Below are positions 8,849-18,588 of a stretch of 29,959 nt of DNA, in pieces (position 1 is the stretch's first letter; every line of letters begins with the position of its first letter). A model generated the notes under the pieces. That model had not been told where the DNA came from and ran no database searches. It saw nothing but the letters and a program-made list of their open reading frames with translations. Both the position numbers and the translations under genes were made by a program. The DNA comes from Psychromonas sp. GTDB lineage: Bacteria; Pseudomonadota; Gammaproteobacteria; Enterobacterales; Psychromonadaceae. The stretch lies in assembly GCA_023145575.1 (NCBI GenBank), contig JAGLDN010000112.1, positions 1 through 29,959 of the forward strand, in the 5' to 3' direction.

Positions 8849-10185
8849 CGTTCAATACCACTCTGTAATGCAAGCACTAATTGCTTAAATTTATCACCTC
8901 TTGCAATATAATTATCAAACATATCAAAGCTTGCACACGCAGGCGACAAAATTGCTAAATCGCCCGCTTTTGCTTTGCTGTAAATTTGCTGCGTTGCAAG
9001 TGAAAGGTTTGCTATTATTTTTGCGCGTGAGACGACAGCTGCGATCTCGGTGGCATCTTCTCCAATACACAATATTTCACCACTTATTTCATCTAATACG
9101 CAATTCAGTTTTTGAAATTTGGCGTTCTTCCCTTGACCACCTAAAATAACATGCACACGGCCTTTTATTGTATCAGACAGACCAAATAACGCCGAACATG
9201 TCGAACCTACATTTGTTGATTTTGAATCATTTATCCAACGAACACCGTTTATATCGGCGATAAATTCACAGCGATGACTCAATCCCTTATAATTTTGTAA
9301 ACCCCATAGCATAGCCGTTTCATCGATACCCACTTCATCTCCTAAAGCAATCGCTGCCAATGCATTTACCCAGTTATGCCTACCACTGAGCTTGATTTTA
9401 TTAACCGATAACAAAGGGACACCTTCTCTTGCAAGAAACATTTCATCATTACAAGAAATTAAAGCATATTGCGCGTTGCTATAGCCAAAGCTTATTTTAT
9501 TGACTGAATTTTTCGGAAAAGTTCTTAAATCATCACTATTATAAAGCACTGTTTTACACTGGCTGTATATTCGGTGCTTGATATTAATGTAATGTAAATA
9601 AGAATCATAGCGATCGAGATGATCTTCACTTATATTGAGAATAGTTGCAATATCTGCATTTAATGATGTTGTGGTTTCTAATTGAAAACTAGACAATTCA
9701 AGAATATAAAGATCTATTTCAGGTGCGAGAAGGTTTAATGCTGGGACCCCAATATTTCCACCTACTGCCACCTTAATATTAGCAGCTGACGCCATGTCAC
9801 CAAGCATTGTTGTGACCGTACTTTTTCCATTTGTTCCTGTGATGGTGACGCATTTTGCATGCGCAAAAGAAGGCATTTTTAATTGGCGAGCAAACAATTC
9901 AATGTCACCAATAATTTCACAACCCGCTTTAAGGGCAATTTGTAGTGCAGGCGTTGACAACGCAATACCTGGACTTAAAATAATCAATGAGAATTGTATT
10001 AATTTACTTCCCTCTATTGGACTGGTAAAAAGCTGAGCTTCGACGGGGAGTTTATCTTCGCTCGGTGGGTGCTCACGCGTATCAAACACGCTAACTTGAT
10101 AACCTTGTGCTAACATGTGCTGAACGACAGAAAGACCAGTTAACCCTAATCCGATCACTGCCACCTGTCCTTTTTGCATTTTCAT
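8845..10185 (-). CDS. murD: UDP-MurNAc-L-alanine--D-glutamate ligase MurD
   Basis: MurD adds D-glutamate to UDP-MurNAc-L-Ala. The 446-residue product begins MKMQKGQVAVIGLGLTGLSV, matching E. coli MurD from its N-terminus. It has the P-loop GTNGKST (117-123), ELSSFQLETT and WINDSKSTNVGST. An upstream in-frame ATG (10239) would add 18 residues and overlap mraY by 58 bases. The start at 10185 is preferred because it overlaps the mraY stop as ATGA and has AAAGGTAAG in ribosome-binding position. Confidence 0.97.
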   Translation of the reverse strand: MKMQKGQVAVIGLGLTGLSVVQHMLAQGYQVSVFDTREHPPSEDKLPVEAQLFTSPIEGSKLIQFSLIILSPGIALSTPALQIALKAGCEIIGDIELFARQLKMPSFAHAKCVTITGTNGKSTVTTMLGDMASAANIKVAVGGNIGVPALNLLAPEIDLYILELSSFQLETTTSLNADIATILNISEDHLDRYDSYLHYINIKHRIYSQCKTVLYNSDDLRTFPKNSVNKISFGYSNAQYALISCNDEMFLAREGVPLLSVNKIKLSGRHNWVNALAAIALGDEVGIDETAMLWGLQNYKGLSHRCEFIADINGVRWINDSKSTNVGSTCSALFGLSDTIKGRVHVILGGQGKNAKFQKLNCVLDEISGEILCIGEDATEIAAVVSRAKIIANLSLATQQIYSKAKAGDLAILSPACASFDMFDNYIARGDKFKQLVLALQSGIER

Positions 10186-11264
10186 CTTACCTTTAACGTC
10201 ACTAACCCAATAAGAACTAACACTAAAGTAATGATCCAAAAGCGCACAATAACACGCGGCTCAGGCCAACCTATCTGTTCAAAATGATGATGTATTGGTG
10301 CCATTTTAAAAATGCGTTTCTTGCGAATTTTATATGAGCCAACTTGTAAGATGACCGACAGTGTTTCTATTACGAAAATACCGCCCATAATAAAAAGTAA
10401 AATTTCTTCACGCACTAATACCGCGATGACACCTAGCATCGCACCAAGTGCTAATGAGCCAACATCGCCCATAAATATTTGCGCTGGATAAGTATTGAAC
10501 CACAAAAAACCGATACCCGAACCCACCATGCTCCCGCAGATGATCACCACTTCGCTCGCTTTTGGAACATAGGGGATAAACAAATAATTTGCAAAATTAA
10601 CGTTACTCGTTAAATAGGCAATTAACATAAACGCAGCGGCAACCAGCACAACAGGCGTAATAGCAAGACCATCCAACCCATCAGTTAAATTAACCGCGTT
10701 ACTTGCCCCGACAATAGTAAAGTACACAAGCGGAATAAACCAAAGGCCCAAATAGGGCATATACTCTTTTAAAAAAGGCACAACGAGGGTCATTTCCGCA
10801 GGTCTCGTCGATGTCATCATCAGTGCCACTGCAATAATGAGTGCCAGAGCTGATTGCCAAAAATATTTCCAACGAGCGATCAATCCATCAGGGTGTTTTC
10901 TAACGACTTTCATATAATCATCAATAAAACCAATAATGCCATAAGCAACCGTTGTAAAAAGCATGATCCAAACGTAATGGTTATCTAACCGCGCCCAAAG
11001 CAAAGTCGTCAAAACAACAGTCGTTAAAATCATCACGCCACCCATTGTCGGTGTGCCTGATTTACTAAAATGGGTCTCAGGTCCATCACCACGTACTATT
11101 TGACCTATCTGTTGTTTTTGGAGATATTTAATCAATCGTGGACCAATCCACAATGAAATAAAAAGTGCTGTTAATATTGCCATCAAAGATCGGACAGAAT
11201 GATAGCTCAATACATTTAAAAATGTAAATTGCTTAGAATATAAACCCGCTAACCAAACAATCAT
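10182..11264 (-). CDS. mraY: Phospho-MurNAc-pentapeptide transferase MraY
   Basis: MraY is the polytopic inner-membrane enzyme that attaches phospho-MurNAc-pentapeptide to undecaprenyl phosphate, forming lipid I. At 360 residues it has exactly the E. coli length. It shows about ten membrane segments and the conserved loops SGTPTMGGVMI, FIDDYMKVVRKHPDGL (catalytic aspartates), NLTDGLDGLA and the histidine-rich APIHHHFEQIGWPEPRVIVRFW. It lies 15 bases after murF and overlaps murD by four bases. Confidence 0.98.
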   Translation of the reverse strand: MIVWLAGLYSKQFTFLNVLSYHSVRSLMAILTALFISLWIGPRLIKYLQKQQIGQIVRGDGPETHFSKSGTPTMGGVMILTTVVLTTLLWARLDNHYVWIMLFTTVAYGIIGFIDDYMKVVRKHPDGLIARWKYFWQSALALIIAVALMMTSTRPAEMTLVVPFLKEYMPYLGLWFIPLVYFTIVGASNAVNLTDGLDGLAITPVVLVAAAFMLIAYLTSNVNFANYLFIPYVPKASEVVIICGSMVGSGIGFLWFNTYPAQIFMGDVGSLALGAMLGVIAVLVREEILLFIMGGIFVIETLSVILQVGSYKIRKKRIFKMAPIHHHFEQIGWPEPRVIVRFWIITLVLVLIGLVTLKVR

Positions 11265-11279
11265 AATATTTCCTTTTTT

Positions 11280-12689
11280 TTAATTTATGCCTTGAACAAT
11301 GTCTTCCATTGCTGCAGCTCTTGAACCTTTTACGAGAATGGTAAGATTGCGATGATTAGGCTCCAAGCGATATTTTCTTAAATAATTATTAACATGAACA
11401 AGTAAGTCACTTTTATTTTTAAAATGCAACGCGCCAGCTGAGTTGATCTGCTTAAACGATTGCGAAGTAAACAAAGTTTGCTCGCCGACTGTCAATAATA
11501 AATCGATACCTTGCTCTGCTGCATAGCAGCCAATTTCTTGATGCGCATCCTGACTGTATGTTCCAAGTTCCGCCATATCGCCCAAAACAAGTAAACTTTG
11601 TCCCTCACATTGATTGAGCAAATTTATTGCCACTTTAATTGAAGCGACGTTTGCATTATAAGTATCATCAATCAATATTATTTTATCTGTTATTTTACGT
11701 GCATTAACACGCCCTTGAATGCTCTCAATGTTTTGTAAGCCTTGTTGAATAACTAATAAACCACACTCTAATGCAAGTCCCATCGAGGCAGCTGCCAGTG
11801 CATTACTTACATTGTGCGCGCCAGGTAAATTATTCTTGATCCTTATCGATTTCCCTTGATAGTTTAAATCAAAGGTCGCTCGACCAAACGTATCATAACA
11901 AACATGCGTCGCGTACACACTTGCATTGGTTATTTGTTGAGAAAAAGTCATCACGATAATATTTTTAGATTGTAAATATGCGAGATAATCATTTGAAAAA
12001 TCAGCATCTATATTGACAATTGCAATACTATGCTCATTAATACTCTGCCAAATTTCACCTTTCGCTTTTGCGACTCCCTCTATTGATCCAAATCCTTCGA
12101 GGTGCGATGGCATAACATTATTAATTAACGCGATATCAGGTTTAACAAGGTTTGATGTGTAAGCTATTTCACCTAGGTGATTCGCCCCTAATTCTAATAC
12201 GGCAAATTGAGTTTTTTTAGTGAGTCGAAATAACGTCAATGGCACGCCAATTTCATTATTAAGGTTTCCAGCAGTTGTTATCACAGCTCCTTTCGGTAAA
12301 TTTAGCGAATTTAAAATACTCGCAAGCATTTCTTTAGTTGTCGTTTTACCATTACTGCCAGTAATAGCAACTGATTTCAAACCAATAATTTGCTTTTTTA
12401 CATACGCCGCGAGTTGACCAAGCGCAACGCGTGTATTTTGTACTAATATAGTAGGCAAGGTGCACGTCGTTTCCTGACAAACTATGACAGCAGCGGCTTG
12501 TACTGTTTGTGCCAATGATAAAAAATCATGTGCATTAAAGCGTTCACCAACTAGCGCAATAAATAAATCCCCCGATTTAATAACGCGCGTATCGGTACTG
12601 ATATTATCAATGAACAATGCATCATCTGCACAATTTAAAAGTTTCCCGTTCACCGCATTTGTAATTTCATTGAGTGAAAGTGTGATCAT
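11280..12689 (-). CDS. murF: UDP-MurNAc-tripeptide--D-Ala-D-Ala ligase MurF
   Basis: MurF joins the D-Ala-D-Ala dipeptide made by Ddl to UDP-MurNAc-tripeptide, finishing the cytoplasmic precursor. The 469-residue protein has the P-loop GSNGKTTTKE (111-120), the ELGANHLGEIAY loop, DDTYNANVASI and VLGDMAELG, all family motifs. It follows murE after 20 bases. TAAGG lies in the gap but is rather far from the ATG, so translation probably leans on coupling. Confidence 0.97.
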   Translation of the reverse strand: MITLSLNEITNAVNGKLLNCADDALFIDNISTDTRVIKSGDLFIALVGERFNAHDFLSLAQTVQAAAVIVCQETTCTLPTILVQNTRVALGQLAAYVKKQIIGLKSVAITGSNGKTTTKEMLASILNSLNLPKGAVITTAGNLNNEIGVPLTLFRLTKKTQFAVLELGANHLGEIAYTSNLVKPDIALINNVMPSHLEGFGSIEGVAKAKGEIWQSINEHSIAIVNIDADFSNDYLAYLQSKNIIVMTFSQQITNASVYATHVCYDTFGRATFDLNYQGKSIRIKNNLPGAHNVSNALAAASMGLALECGLLVIQQGLQNIESIQGRVNARKITDKIILIDDTYNANVASIKVAINLLNQCEGQSLLVLGDMAELGTYSQDAHQEIGCYAAEQGIDLLLTVGEQTLFTSQSFKQINSAGALHFKNKSDLLVHVNNYLRKYRLEPNHRNLTILVKGSRAAAMEDIVQGIN

Positions 12690-12709
12690 GATCTGCGACT
12701 ACCTTAACA

Positions 12710-14203
12710 TTATTGATGCTCAAATTGTAATTGTGCAAGTAGATCTCTATCGCTATACTCTATTTTTTCTCGTCCTATGATTTGATATCTCTCATGGCCC
12801 TTACCTGCAAGTAAAACAATATCACCTCGATGAGGATCAAAGAGCTGCTCCATCACAGCTTGTCTTCGATCGTGAATTTTCTTCACTTTTTCTGGTGCCT
12901 TAAAACCCAGTAAAATATCGTCCATAATTTGTGCAGGTGATTCAGTGCGCGGATTATCATCGACTAAAACAACCTGATCTGCATTTTTTTCTGCAACATT
13001 TGCCATTTCAGCTCGTTTTCCTTTATCTCTATCACCACCGCAACCAAAAATACAAATTAAGCGCCCTGCTGGGTGATGACGCTGTAGAGCTTGCAATGTT
13101 TTTTCAAGTGCATCAGGCGTGTGGGCATAATCAACGATAAATGTGAGCCTTTCTTTTTCAAACAAATACTGCTCCATACGTCCAGCAACCACATCAAGCT
13201 TTTTAAAAATGCGTTCACATTTTTTTATCTCCATGCCTTCAACAAGGAGCTGCGTTAACACACCAGCAAGGTTTGATACATTAAAATCGCCATAGAATGG
13301 CGCTGATATTTCCCCATTCCCCCAGCTCGATGAAAATGAAAAACAAATACCTTTGACATGATAAGAAACCTGAGTAATCTGCAAATAGCGCTGTGTTTTT
13401 ATTTTATTATTGCGGTTATACCCATAACTAATTGCATCAGGGAAGTCGCTTAACCAGCCAAATCCTATTTCGTCATCTGCATTAATAATACGATGAGTAA
13501 GTGCAAATTCCTGAAATAGTTTTTTTTTCGCAGCTTCGTAAGCTTTCATATCACCATGGTAATCAAGATGATCACGTGTCAAATTTGTAAAAATTGCACT
13601 ATAAAATGGCACTGCTCGGACGCGATCTTGCATCAATCCGTGTGATGACACTTCCATTATCGTATATTGACATCGCTGTGTTTGATACGTATCTAATGCT
13701 TCAAAGACCGATATTGAATCAAGCGTTGTATTAATACTTTCAACTAATTTTCCAAATAACCCATTACCAATCGTCCCCATTTGTGCGCTTTGAATGCCAC
13801 ATAACATCAAACTATTCGCCAGTAAACTTGTGATCGTTGTTTTACCATTTGTACCCGTAACGGCAATCACTTTATGTAATAAAGTTGATGAAAAATAAAA
13901 ACGATAAGCAAGCGCACTTAATATGCGCGGTAATTGATGAATTTTAATGACTAAAACACCCTCTTTCAATGCTTGGTGTCCATGTGAGCTTTGATGTTTG
14001 GTTTCACACAAAACAGCAACAGCGCCCGCTTTGATGGCTTGATCGATAAACTTTCGCCCATCAAATAATGCACCTTGCAAGGCAACAAAAAGTGTGGATT
14101 GTAATACTTTGTGGCTATCTAGTGTCATCCTGTCGATATTAACCTCACTTGAAATCGTGCAATAAGGTGATAACAACCTTTGTAAGCCAATCGTCATTGG
14201 CAT
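12710..14203 (-). CDS. murE: UDP-MurNAc-L-Ala-D-Glu--meso-diaminopimelate ligase MurE
   Basis: MurE adds the third stem-peptide residue. The P-loop GTNGKTT (117-123) and the motif DNPR (416-419), which marks meso-diaminopimelate rather than lysine specificity, are visible. MEVSSHGLMQDRV and IFTNLTRDHLDYHG are further family landmarks. With the ATG at 14203 the product is 497 residues (E. coli 495). An upstream ATG (14239) would add 12 residues and run inside ftsI; it is less likely by family length. The start used lies just past the ftsI stop. Confidence 0.97.
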   Translation of the reverse strand: MPMTIGLQRLLSPYCTISSEVNIDRMTLDSHKVLQSTLFVALQGALFDGRKFIDQAIKAGAVAVLCETKHQSSHGHQALKEGVLVIKIHQLPRILSALAYRFYFSSTLLHKVIAVTGTNGKTTITSLLANSLMLCGIQSAQMGTIGNGLFGKLVESINTTLDSISVFEALDTYQTQRCQYTIMEVSSHGLMQDRVRAVPFYSAIFTNLTRDHLDYHGDMKAYEAAKKKLFQEFALTHRIINADDEIGFGWLSDFPDAISYGYNRNNKIKTQRYLQITQVSYHVKGICFSFSSSWGNGEISAPFYGDFNVSNLAGVLTQLLVEGMEIKKCERIFKKLDVVAGRMEQYLFEKERLTFIVDYAHTPDALEKTLQALQRHHPAGRLICIFGCGGDRDKGKRAEMANVAEKNADQVVLVDDNPRTESPAQIMDDILLGFKAPEKVKKIHDRRQAVMEQLFDPHRGDIVLLAGKGHERYQIIGREKIEYSDRDLLAQLQFEHQ

Positions 14204-14204
14204 A

Positions 14205-16025
14205 TTACTGCTTTTCCAATAGGGTATAGCTTGAGTCATGATTATCAGGCGGGATATCGCTTAACAACAACGCGCTACGCATCACAGAAGAAAAAACAGG
14301 CGCCGCAACAACACCTGCATAATAAGAATCTCCTTGAGGCTCATTTATCATAACCACAATAGAAAATTGTGGATCACTTGCTGGCGCAACCCCTGCAAAA
14401 ATAGAAATATAATCATCACCATAACCACCACTCACCGCAACGCGGGTAGTGCCCGTCTTTCCAGCAACTCGATAACCATTTACTTTTGCAGCAGGCGCTG
14501 TTCCTCCTTTTTTACTCACACCTTCCATCATGCTGACAACTTCTCTGGCAACATGCTGTGGGATAACACGCCGACCATCAGGTTGACTAGATTGCTTTAA
14601 AATGGTGAGCGGGTATGAGATTCCACCATTGGCTAAAATGGCATACGCTTTGGCAAGTTGCAATGTAGTCGTGGTTATCCCATACCCAAATGACATGGTA
14701 GCCAACTCAAATGGAGACCAATGATTACGATGCGGTACTGTGCCGGCACTTTCACCAATTAAGTTAATCCCCGTATCATTGCCTAAACCTAGATCTGAAA
14801 AAGTTTGCTCTAATTGATCAGGCTTTAAACGAAGGGAAATTTTACTTATACCAACATTACTTGATTTTTGTAAAATAGTCGCAAGATCAATTTTGCCCAA
14901 GTTAGATCCATCTCGAACGCGACGCCCACCAACATTTATCCAACCAGGCGATGTATCAATAATTTCATCTGGTGTGACTTTTGTATTAAGTAATGCACTC
15001 GTCATGACTAAGGGTTTCACCGTTGATCCTGGCTCAAATGAATCTGTAATTGCTCGGTTTCGTAGTTTATATGCTTGATATTGTGAACGATCATTTGGAT
15101 TAAAAGAAGGGTAATTTGCCATTGCAAAAACCTCGCCTGTATGAACATTTATCACCACGATTGAGCCCGAAGTAGCCCGATTCATTTCTACCGCTTTTTT
15201 TATTTGATGATAAGCAACCGCTTGCACCCGTTGATCGATACTCAACTGCAAAACACCCGCTTCTTTTTTCTTTTTAATTACAGAAATATCATCAATAACA
15301 TTACCCAGCCTATCTTTTCTTACGCGTTTTATACCCGTTTGCCCTTGTAAATAAGTATTATAGGTTTTTTCAATTCCATCAATTCCTTGCCCATCAAGAT
15401 TTGTCAGCCCCAAAATGTTAGCATTGATTTCGCCCGTAGGGTAGTAACGTTGCGATTCAATCTTCTTAGCAATACCAGGAAGATGCAACTTGGTAATATA
15501 ATCTACCACATCCACACTCACTTGACGCTTCAAATAGATAAAACGCCCATGAGGTTTACTGATTATTTTTTTTAATTTTGCAAGATTAATACCGAGGATT
15601 TCTGCTAAAGCAGGCCATTTCTTCGATTGATCAAAGTACTCTTTTTCATAGTAACCATTCCCTGTCCTTTTATTTATCTTCAGGCTATCTACAAGCGCTT
15701 TCTTTGTAAAAGCAACTTTTTTCAACACGGCTTTGGGGTCAACCCAAACCGCATAAGCAGGAACGCTCACCGCAAGCTGCTCACCATAGCGATCCTCAAT
15801 ATTTCCACGACTCGCAATCGACTTTGTCACTCGAATACTACGTTTGTCAGCCTGTTGAGTTAAATATTTAGGCGAAACAATTTGTATTGTCGCCAAACGG
15901 ATAAGCAACAAAACGATAAATAATCCAATACAAACCGAAACAAAAGTATAGCGCCATGAAGAAAATGACTTGTATTCTTTTGCTCTTTGTGCTTGCCCTT
16001 TGTTAACCACTTTTCTCATGTTCAT
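14205..16025 (-). CDS. ftsI: Peptidoglycan D,D-transpeptidase FtsI (PBP3)
   Basis: FtsI is the septum-specific class B penicillin-binding protein that cross-links glycan made by FtsW. The 606-residue protein has a cytoplasmic N-terminus, one membrane anchor (about 26-45), the pedestal domain with SRGNIEDRYGEQLAVS, and the transpeptidase motifs STVK (334-337, nucleophile Ser334), SSN (388-390) and KTG (523-525). The start overlaps the ftsL stop by four bases (ATGA). Confidence 0.98.
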   Translation of the reverse strand: MNMRKVVNKGQAQRAKEYKSFSSWRYTFVSVCIGLFIVLLLIRLATIQIVSPKYLTQQADKRSIRVTKSIASRGNIEDRYGEQLAVSVPAYAVWVDPKAVLKKVAFTKKALVDSLKINKRTGNGYYEKEYFDQSKKWPALAEILGINLAKLKKIISKPHGRFIYLKRQVSVDVVDYITKLHLPGIAKKIESQRYYPTGEINANILGLTNLDGQGIDGIEKTYNTYLQGQTGIKRVRKDRLGNVIDDISVIKKKKEAGVLQLSIDQRVQAVAYHQIKKAVEMNRATSGSIVVINVHTGEVFAMANYPSFNPNDRSQYQAYKLRNRAITDSFEPGSTVKPLVMTSALLNTKVTPDEIIDTSPGWINVGGRRVRDGSNLGKIDLATILQKSSNVGISKISLRLKPDQLEQTFSDLGLGNDTGINLIGESAGTVPHRNHWSPFELATMSFGYGITTTTLQLAKAYAILANGGISYPLTILKQSSQPDGRRVIPQHVAREVVSMMEGVSKKGGTAPAAKVNGYRVAGKTGTTRVAVSGGYGDDYISIFAGVAPASDPQFSIVVMINEPQGDSYYAGVVAAPVFSSVMRSALLLSDIPPDNHDSSYTLLEKQ

Positions 16026-16333
16026 TTTAATTCAACCAAAACTGTATTACTTTTATTCGGTTGGATCATCGATAGGTTTTTCATTGCAATCCTTCGAACA
16101 CGACTGTGCTCAGAAAATGTATTTTCTTCGAGTTGTAAACTATGCCATTCAGTGCTTAAGTTATCTTGTTGCTGAGATAACTTATCTTTTTTGGTTGTTA
16201 ATAAACGCGTATCGTGGGTGATATATACTTTATAAAATGCACTACAAACTAGCACAAGCAAAGTTATAAAAGTAAATAAATGTTTACGAAAGTCATCGAG
16301 GATCAAACATAATAAGTTATTTTGATTAACCAT
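16022..16333 (-). CDS. ftsL: Cell division protein FtsL
   Basis: FtsL is a small bitopic protein that forms a coiled coil with FtsB and activates FtsWI. The 103-residue product has a short cytoplasmic N-terminus, one transmembrane helix (about 17-35), a periplasmic helix rich in Gln, Glu and Lys (about 45-75) and the SEHSRVRRIAMKNLSMIQP ending typical of FtsL. A GTG at 16339 would add two residues; ATG 16333 is preferred because a G-rich stretch resembling a ribosome binding site lies directly before it. Identification rests on this plus its place between rsmH and ftsI. Confidence 0.93.
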   Translation of the reverse strand: MVNQNNLLCLILDDFRKHLFTFITLLVLVCSAFYKVYITHDTRLLTTKKDKLSQQQDNLSTEWHSLQLEENTFSEHSRVRRIAMKNLSMIQPNKSNTVLVELK

Positions 16334-17312
16334 CCCCACCCCCCTCTATGCTTGGCTCTGCGATTTTTTTAGCAATACGCAAAACGGAGCTTCGCGACCG
16401 TTTATTTGCTTCAATTTCTTGCTCTGATGGTTTGAATGCTTTCCCAATTGATTTCAATGTTTTTCCAACTTGCATTTGTGCATCGGTTAATGGCAATCCA
16501 GCGGGAAATTCCTTACCTTTTTCTTGTTTCCTAATAAAGCGCTTTACAATACGATCTTCGAGTGAATGAAAACTAATCACTGAAAGTTGACCACCAATAG
16601 CAAGCACCTCAAGCGCACCATCAAGCACCTTGTGTATCTCATCAAGCTCACTGTTAATATAAATTCGGATCGCTTGAAAGGTTCGCGTTGCTGGGTGTTT
16701 TTTCTTTTCTCTGTTAGGACAAAGACGCTCAATGAGTTGTGATAAATCAAATGTCCGCAAAAATGGCGTTTTAGTACGATCAGCAACAATAGCGCGTGCG
16801 ATCCGATATGCAAATTTTTCTTCTCCAAATGTTTTTAATACCCAGCCAATATCATCTACATCCGCTTTTGCAAGCCACTGAGCAGCACTAATGCCAGTCG
16901 TTGGATCCATGCGCATATCAAGCGGACCGTCACGCATAAAACTAAAACCACGTTCTGCGTCATCTAATTGTGGAGAGGAAACACCAAGATCAAGCAAAAT
17001 ACCATCAACCTTTCCTGCAAGTTCCATTTCTTTAATATAAGTCGCTATATTCGAAAACAAACCATGTTTAATACTAAATCTTGTATCTTCTTCCTCTAGC
17101 ATTTTCGCTGTAGCAATTGCACGCGGATCACGATCAATAGCAATAAGTCGTCCATTTTCGCCAAGTTGTTTCAAAATATGACGAGAATGTCCCCCTCGAC
17201 CAAAAGTAGCATCTACATAAATACCATTTTTTTTTATAGCAAGCCCTAGCACTGCTTCATTAAGTAAAACACTAATGTGTTGATCTGTTTTAGTGCCAAT
17301 GATGTTACCCAT
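16326..17312 (-). CDS. rsmH: 16S rRNA (cytosine-1402-N4) methyltransferase RsmH
   Basis: RsmH (MraW) N4-methylates C1402 in the decoding centre of 16S rRNA. The 328-residue protein carries the SAM-binding motif YVDATFGRGGHSRHIL, DGILLDLGVSSPQLDDAERG, FMRDGPLDMRMDP, KHPATRTFQAIRIYINSEL and ISFHSLEDRIVKRF, all near-identical to E. coli. Its ATG abuts the mraZ stop with no gap, and its end overlaps the ftsL start. Confidence 0.98.
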   Translation of the reverse strand: MGNIIGTKTDQHISVLLNEAVLGLAIKKNGIYVDATFGRGGHSRHILKQLGENGRLIAIDRDPRAIATAKMLEEEDTRFSIKHGLFSNIATYIKEMELAGKVDGILLDLGVSSPQLDDAERGFSFMRDGPLDMRMDPTTGISAAQWLAKADVDDIGWVLKTFGEEKFAYRIARAIVADRTKTPFLRTFDLSQLIERLCPNREKKKHPATRTFQAIRIYINSELDEIHKVLDGALEVLAIGGQLSVISFHSLEDRIVKRFIRKQEKGKEFPAGLPLTDAQMQVGKTLKSIGKAFKPSEQEIEANKRSRSSVLRIAKKIAEPSIEGGGDG

Positions 17313-17771
17313 TTATAAAGAAAATCCTCTTAAATTATCGCTTAAATCTTCCTCTGACAATAAGTTCGCATTAAGATCAGCTTCAACATGTTTACTCCAT
17401 GTATCTTCATCCCAAATTTCAAATTTATTAAGCTGTCCGACAAGCATTATTTTTTTATCTAAACTGGCATGAGATCGTAGCGTTGGTGCAAGTAGCGTTC
17501 GACCGCCTTTATCAAGCTCGGTTTCATTTGCATAGCCCAATAACAAACGTTGTAATTTTCGTTCTTGTGGAATGGTACTTGAAAGGTTACATAATTTTTT
17601 TTCAATCAACTCCCATTCAGGCAAAGGATAAAGTAATAGACAAGGAGACTGCACATCAATAGTACAAACAAATTGCCCATGACATGAATCAAGCAATAAC
17701 TGCCGATAGCGAATTGGGATCGCAATTCTACCTTTACCGTCAATGTTAATTAAACTTGCCCCACGCAACAT
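17313..17771 (-). CDS. mraZ: Transcriptional regulator MraZ
   Basis: MraZ is a ring-forming AbrB-fold DNA-binding protein that represses its own dcw promoter by binding TGGGN direct repeats. The 152-residue protein (same length as in E. coli) has the two SpoVT/AbrB-like repeats with their DxxGR cores: DGKGRIAIPIRYRQLL and DKGGRTLLAPTLR. CLLLYPLPEWE is also diagnostic. It is the first gene of the cluster, and a degenerate triple TGG-type repeat lies about 40 bases upstream. Confidence 0.97.
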   Translation of the reverse strand: MLRGASLINIDGKGRIAIPIRYRQLLLDSCHGQFVCTIDVQSPCLLLYPLPEWELIEKKLCNLSSTIPQERKLQRLLLGYANETELDKGGRTLLAPTLRSHASLDKKIMLVGQLNKFEIWDEDTWSKHVEADLNANLLSEEDLSDNLRGFSL

Positions 17772-18231
17772 ACCGTTTACAACTCTTAAATAGAATTAAA
17801 AGGATAAAAAAACCACATAAATGCACTTTTACCCACAAGTAAATTAACTTTTATGCCATAAAAATTAATAATGCAAGTTTTTTATACATTTTTTTTTAAA
17901 AGTTAGATGTGGTTAAAACTTGTTCGTTTTTGTTGCTTTTAATAATTGTGGCATTATAAGCAAAAGGACCGATTTTCTGACTTTTTTAAATCACCGATTA
18001 AAATGATGCTTAGGCATTAAGTTTTTTTATTTAAATTTTACACGTAGAGATTTGCGAAGTTGATAACAACTATGATTAATTTTATATCTCGATGCCATTT
18101 ACTAATGACATTCTACAAATTGGATTTTAAAATAACTTTAGGGTATTATTTCAATGCATTATTTTGATTTTTCCTTTTAGGCAAGATCTAAACCAAAATT
18201 AAAATTAAAATACAATTAAAGGAACAATCTC
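17772..18231. promoter_or_regulatory. Divergent control region between mraZ and rsfS
   Basis: This 460-base, very AT-rich stretch separates the leftward dcw cluster from the rightward rsfS operon and must hold both promoters. It contains homopolymer A/T runs, the MraZ-box candidate near its left end and, for rsfS, a possible TTGGAT (18120-18125) and TATTAT (18144-18149) pair with 18-base spacing. No open reading frame with coding character was seen. Confidence 0.6.
17811..17835 (-). promoter_or_regulatory. Candidate MraZ operator upstream of mraZ
   Basis: On the minus strand three pentamers recur every 10 bases: TGGGT (17831-17835), TGCAT (17821-17825) and TGGTT (17811-17815), each separated by 5 bases. 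Known MraZ boxes are TGGGN repeats with 5-base spacers just before mraZ, so position and spacing fit. Only the first box is a full match, the middle one is poor, and the -10/-35 of the dcw promoter could not be fixed with confidence. Confidence 0.45.
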
Positions 18232-18588
18232 TTGCGAAATAAAGAATTAAAACCGTTATTAATAGATAAAATTACAGATATGAAAGCCAAGGAAATCACT
18301 ATTATTGATGTGACACACAGTTCAGATGTCACGGATGCAATGATTATTTGTACAGGCAACTCAAAACGCCATGTACAATCAATCGCCGAGCAAACGGCAT
18401 TAACCGCAAAAAAGGCGGGAAGCCCAGCCATTGGTATAGAAGGTCTTGATGCAAGCGAATGGGTTTTAGTTGATTTGGGAGATGTCATTTTACATGTAAT
18501 GCAAAATGAAACGCGTCAATTTTATCAACTGGAAAAACTATGGAATACTCCCCTTAATGAAAATTCAAATAATTGCCATTGGCACTAA
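18232..18588 (+). CDS. rsfS: Ribosomal silencing factor RsfS
   Basis: RsfS binds ribosomal protein L14 and blocks subunit joining when nutrients are short. The 118-residue product contains SSDVTDAMIICTGNSKRHVQSIAEQ, GIEGLDASEWVLVDLGDVILHVMQ and YQLEKLWN, which match E. coli RsfS along its length. The start is a TTG; AAGGA lies 8 bases upstream, and the next ATG would delete a conserved helix, so TTG is well supported. The C-terminus extends about a dozen residues past the usual ELEKLW ending and overlaps rlmH by 32 bases. Confidence 0.95.
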   Translation: MRNKELKPLLIDKITDMKAKEITIIDVTHSSDVTDAMIICTGNSKRHVQSIAEQTALTAKKAGSPAIGIEGLDASEWVLVDLGDVILHVMQNETRQFYQLEKLWNTPLNENSNNCHWH

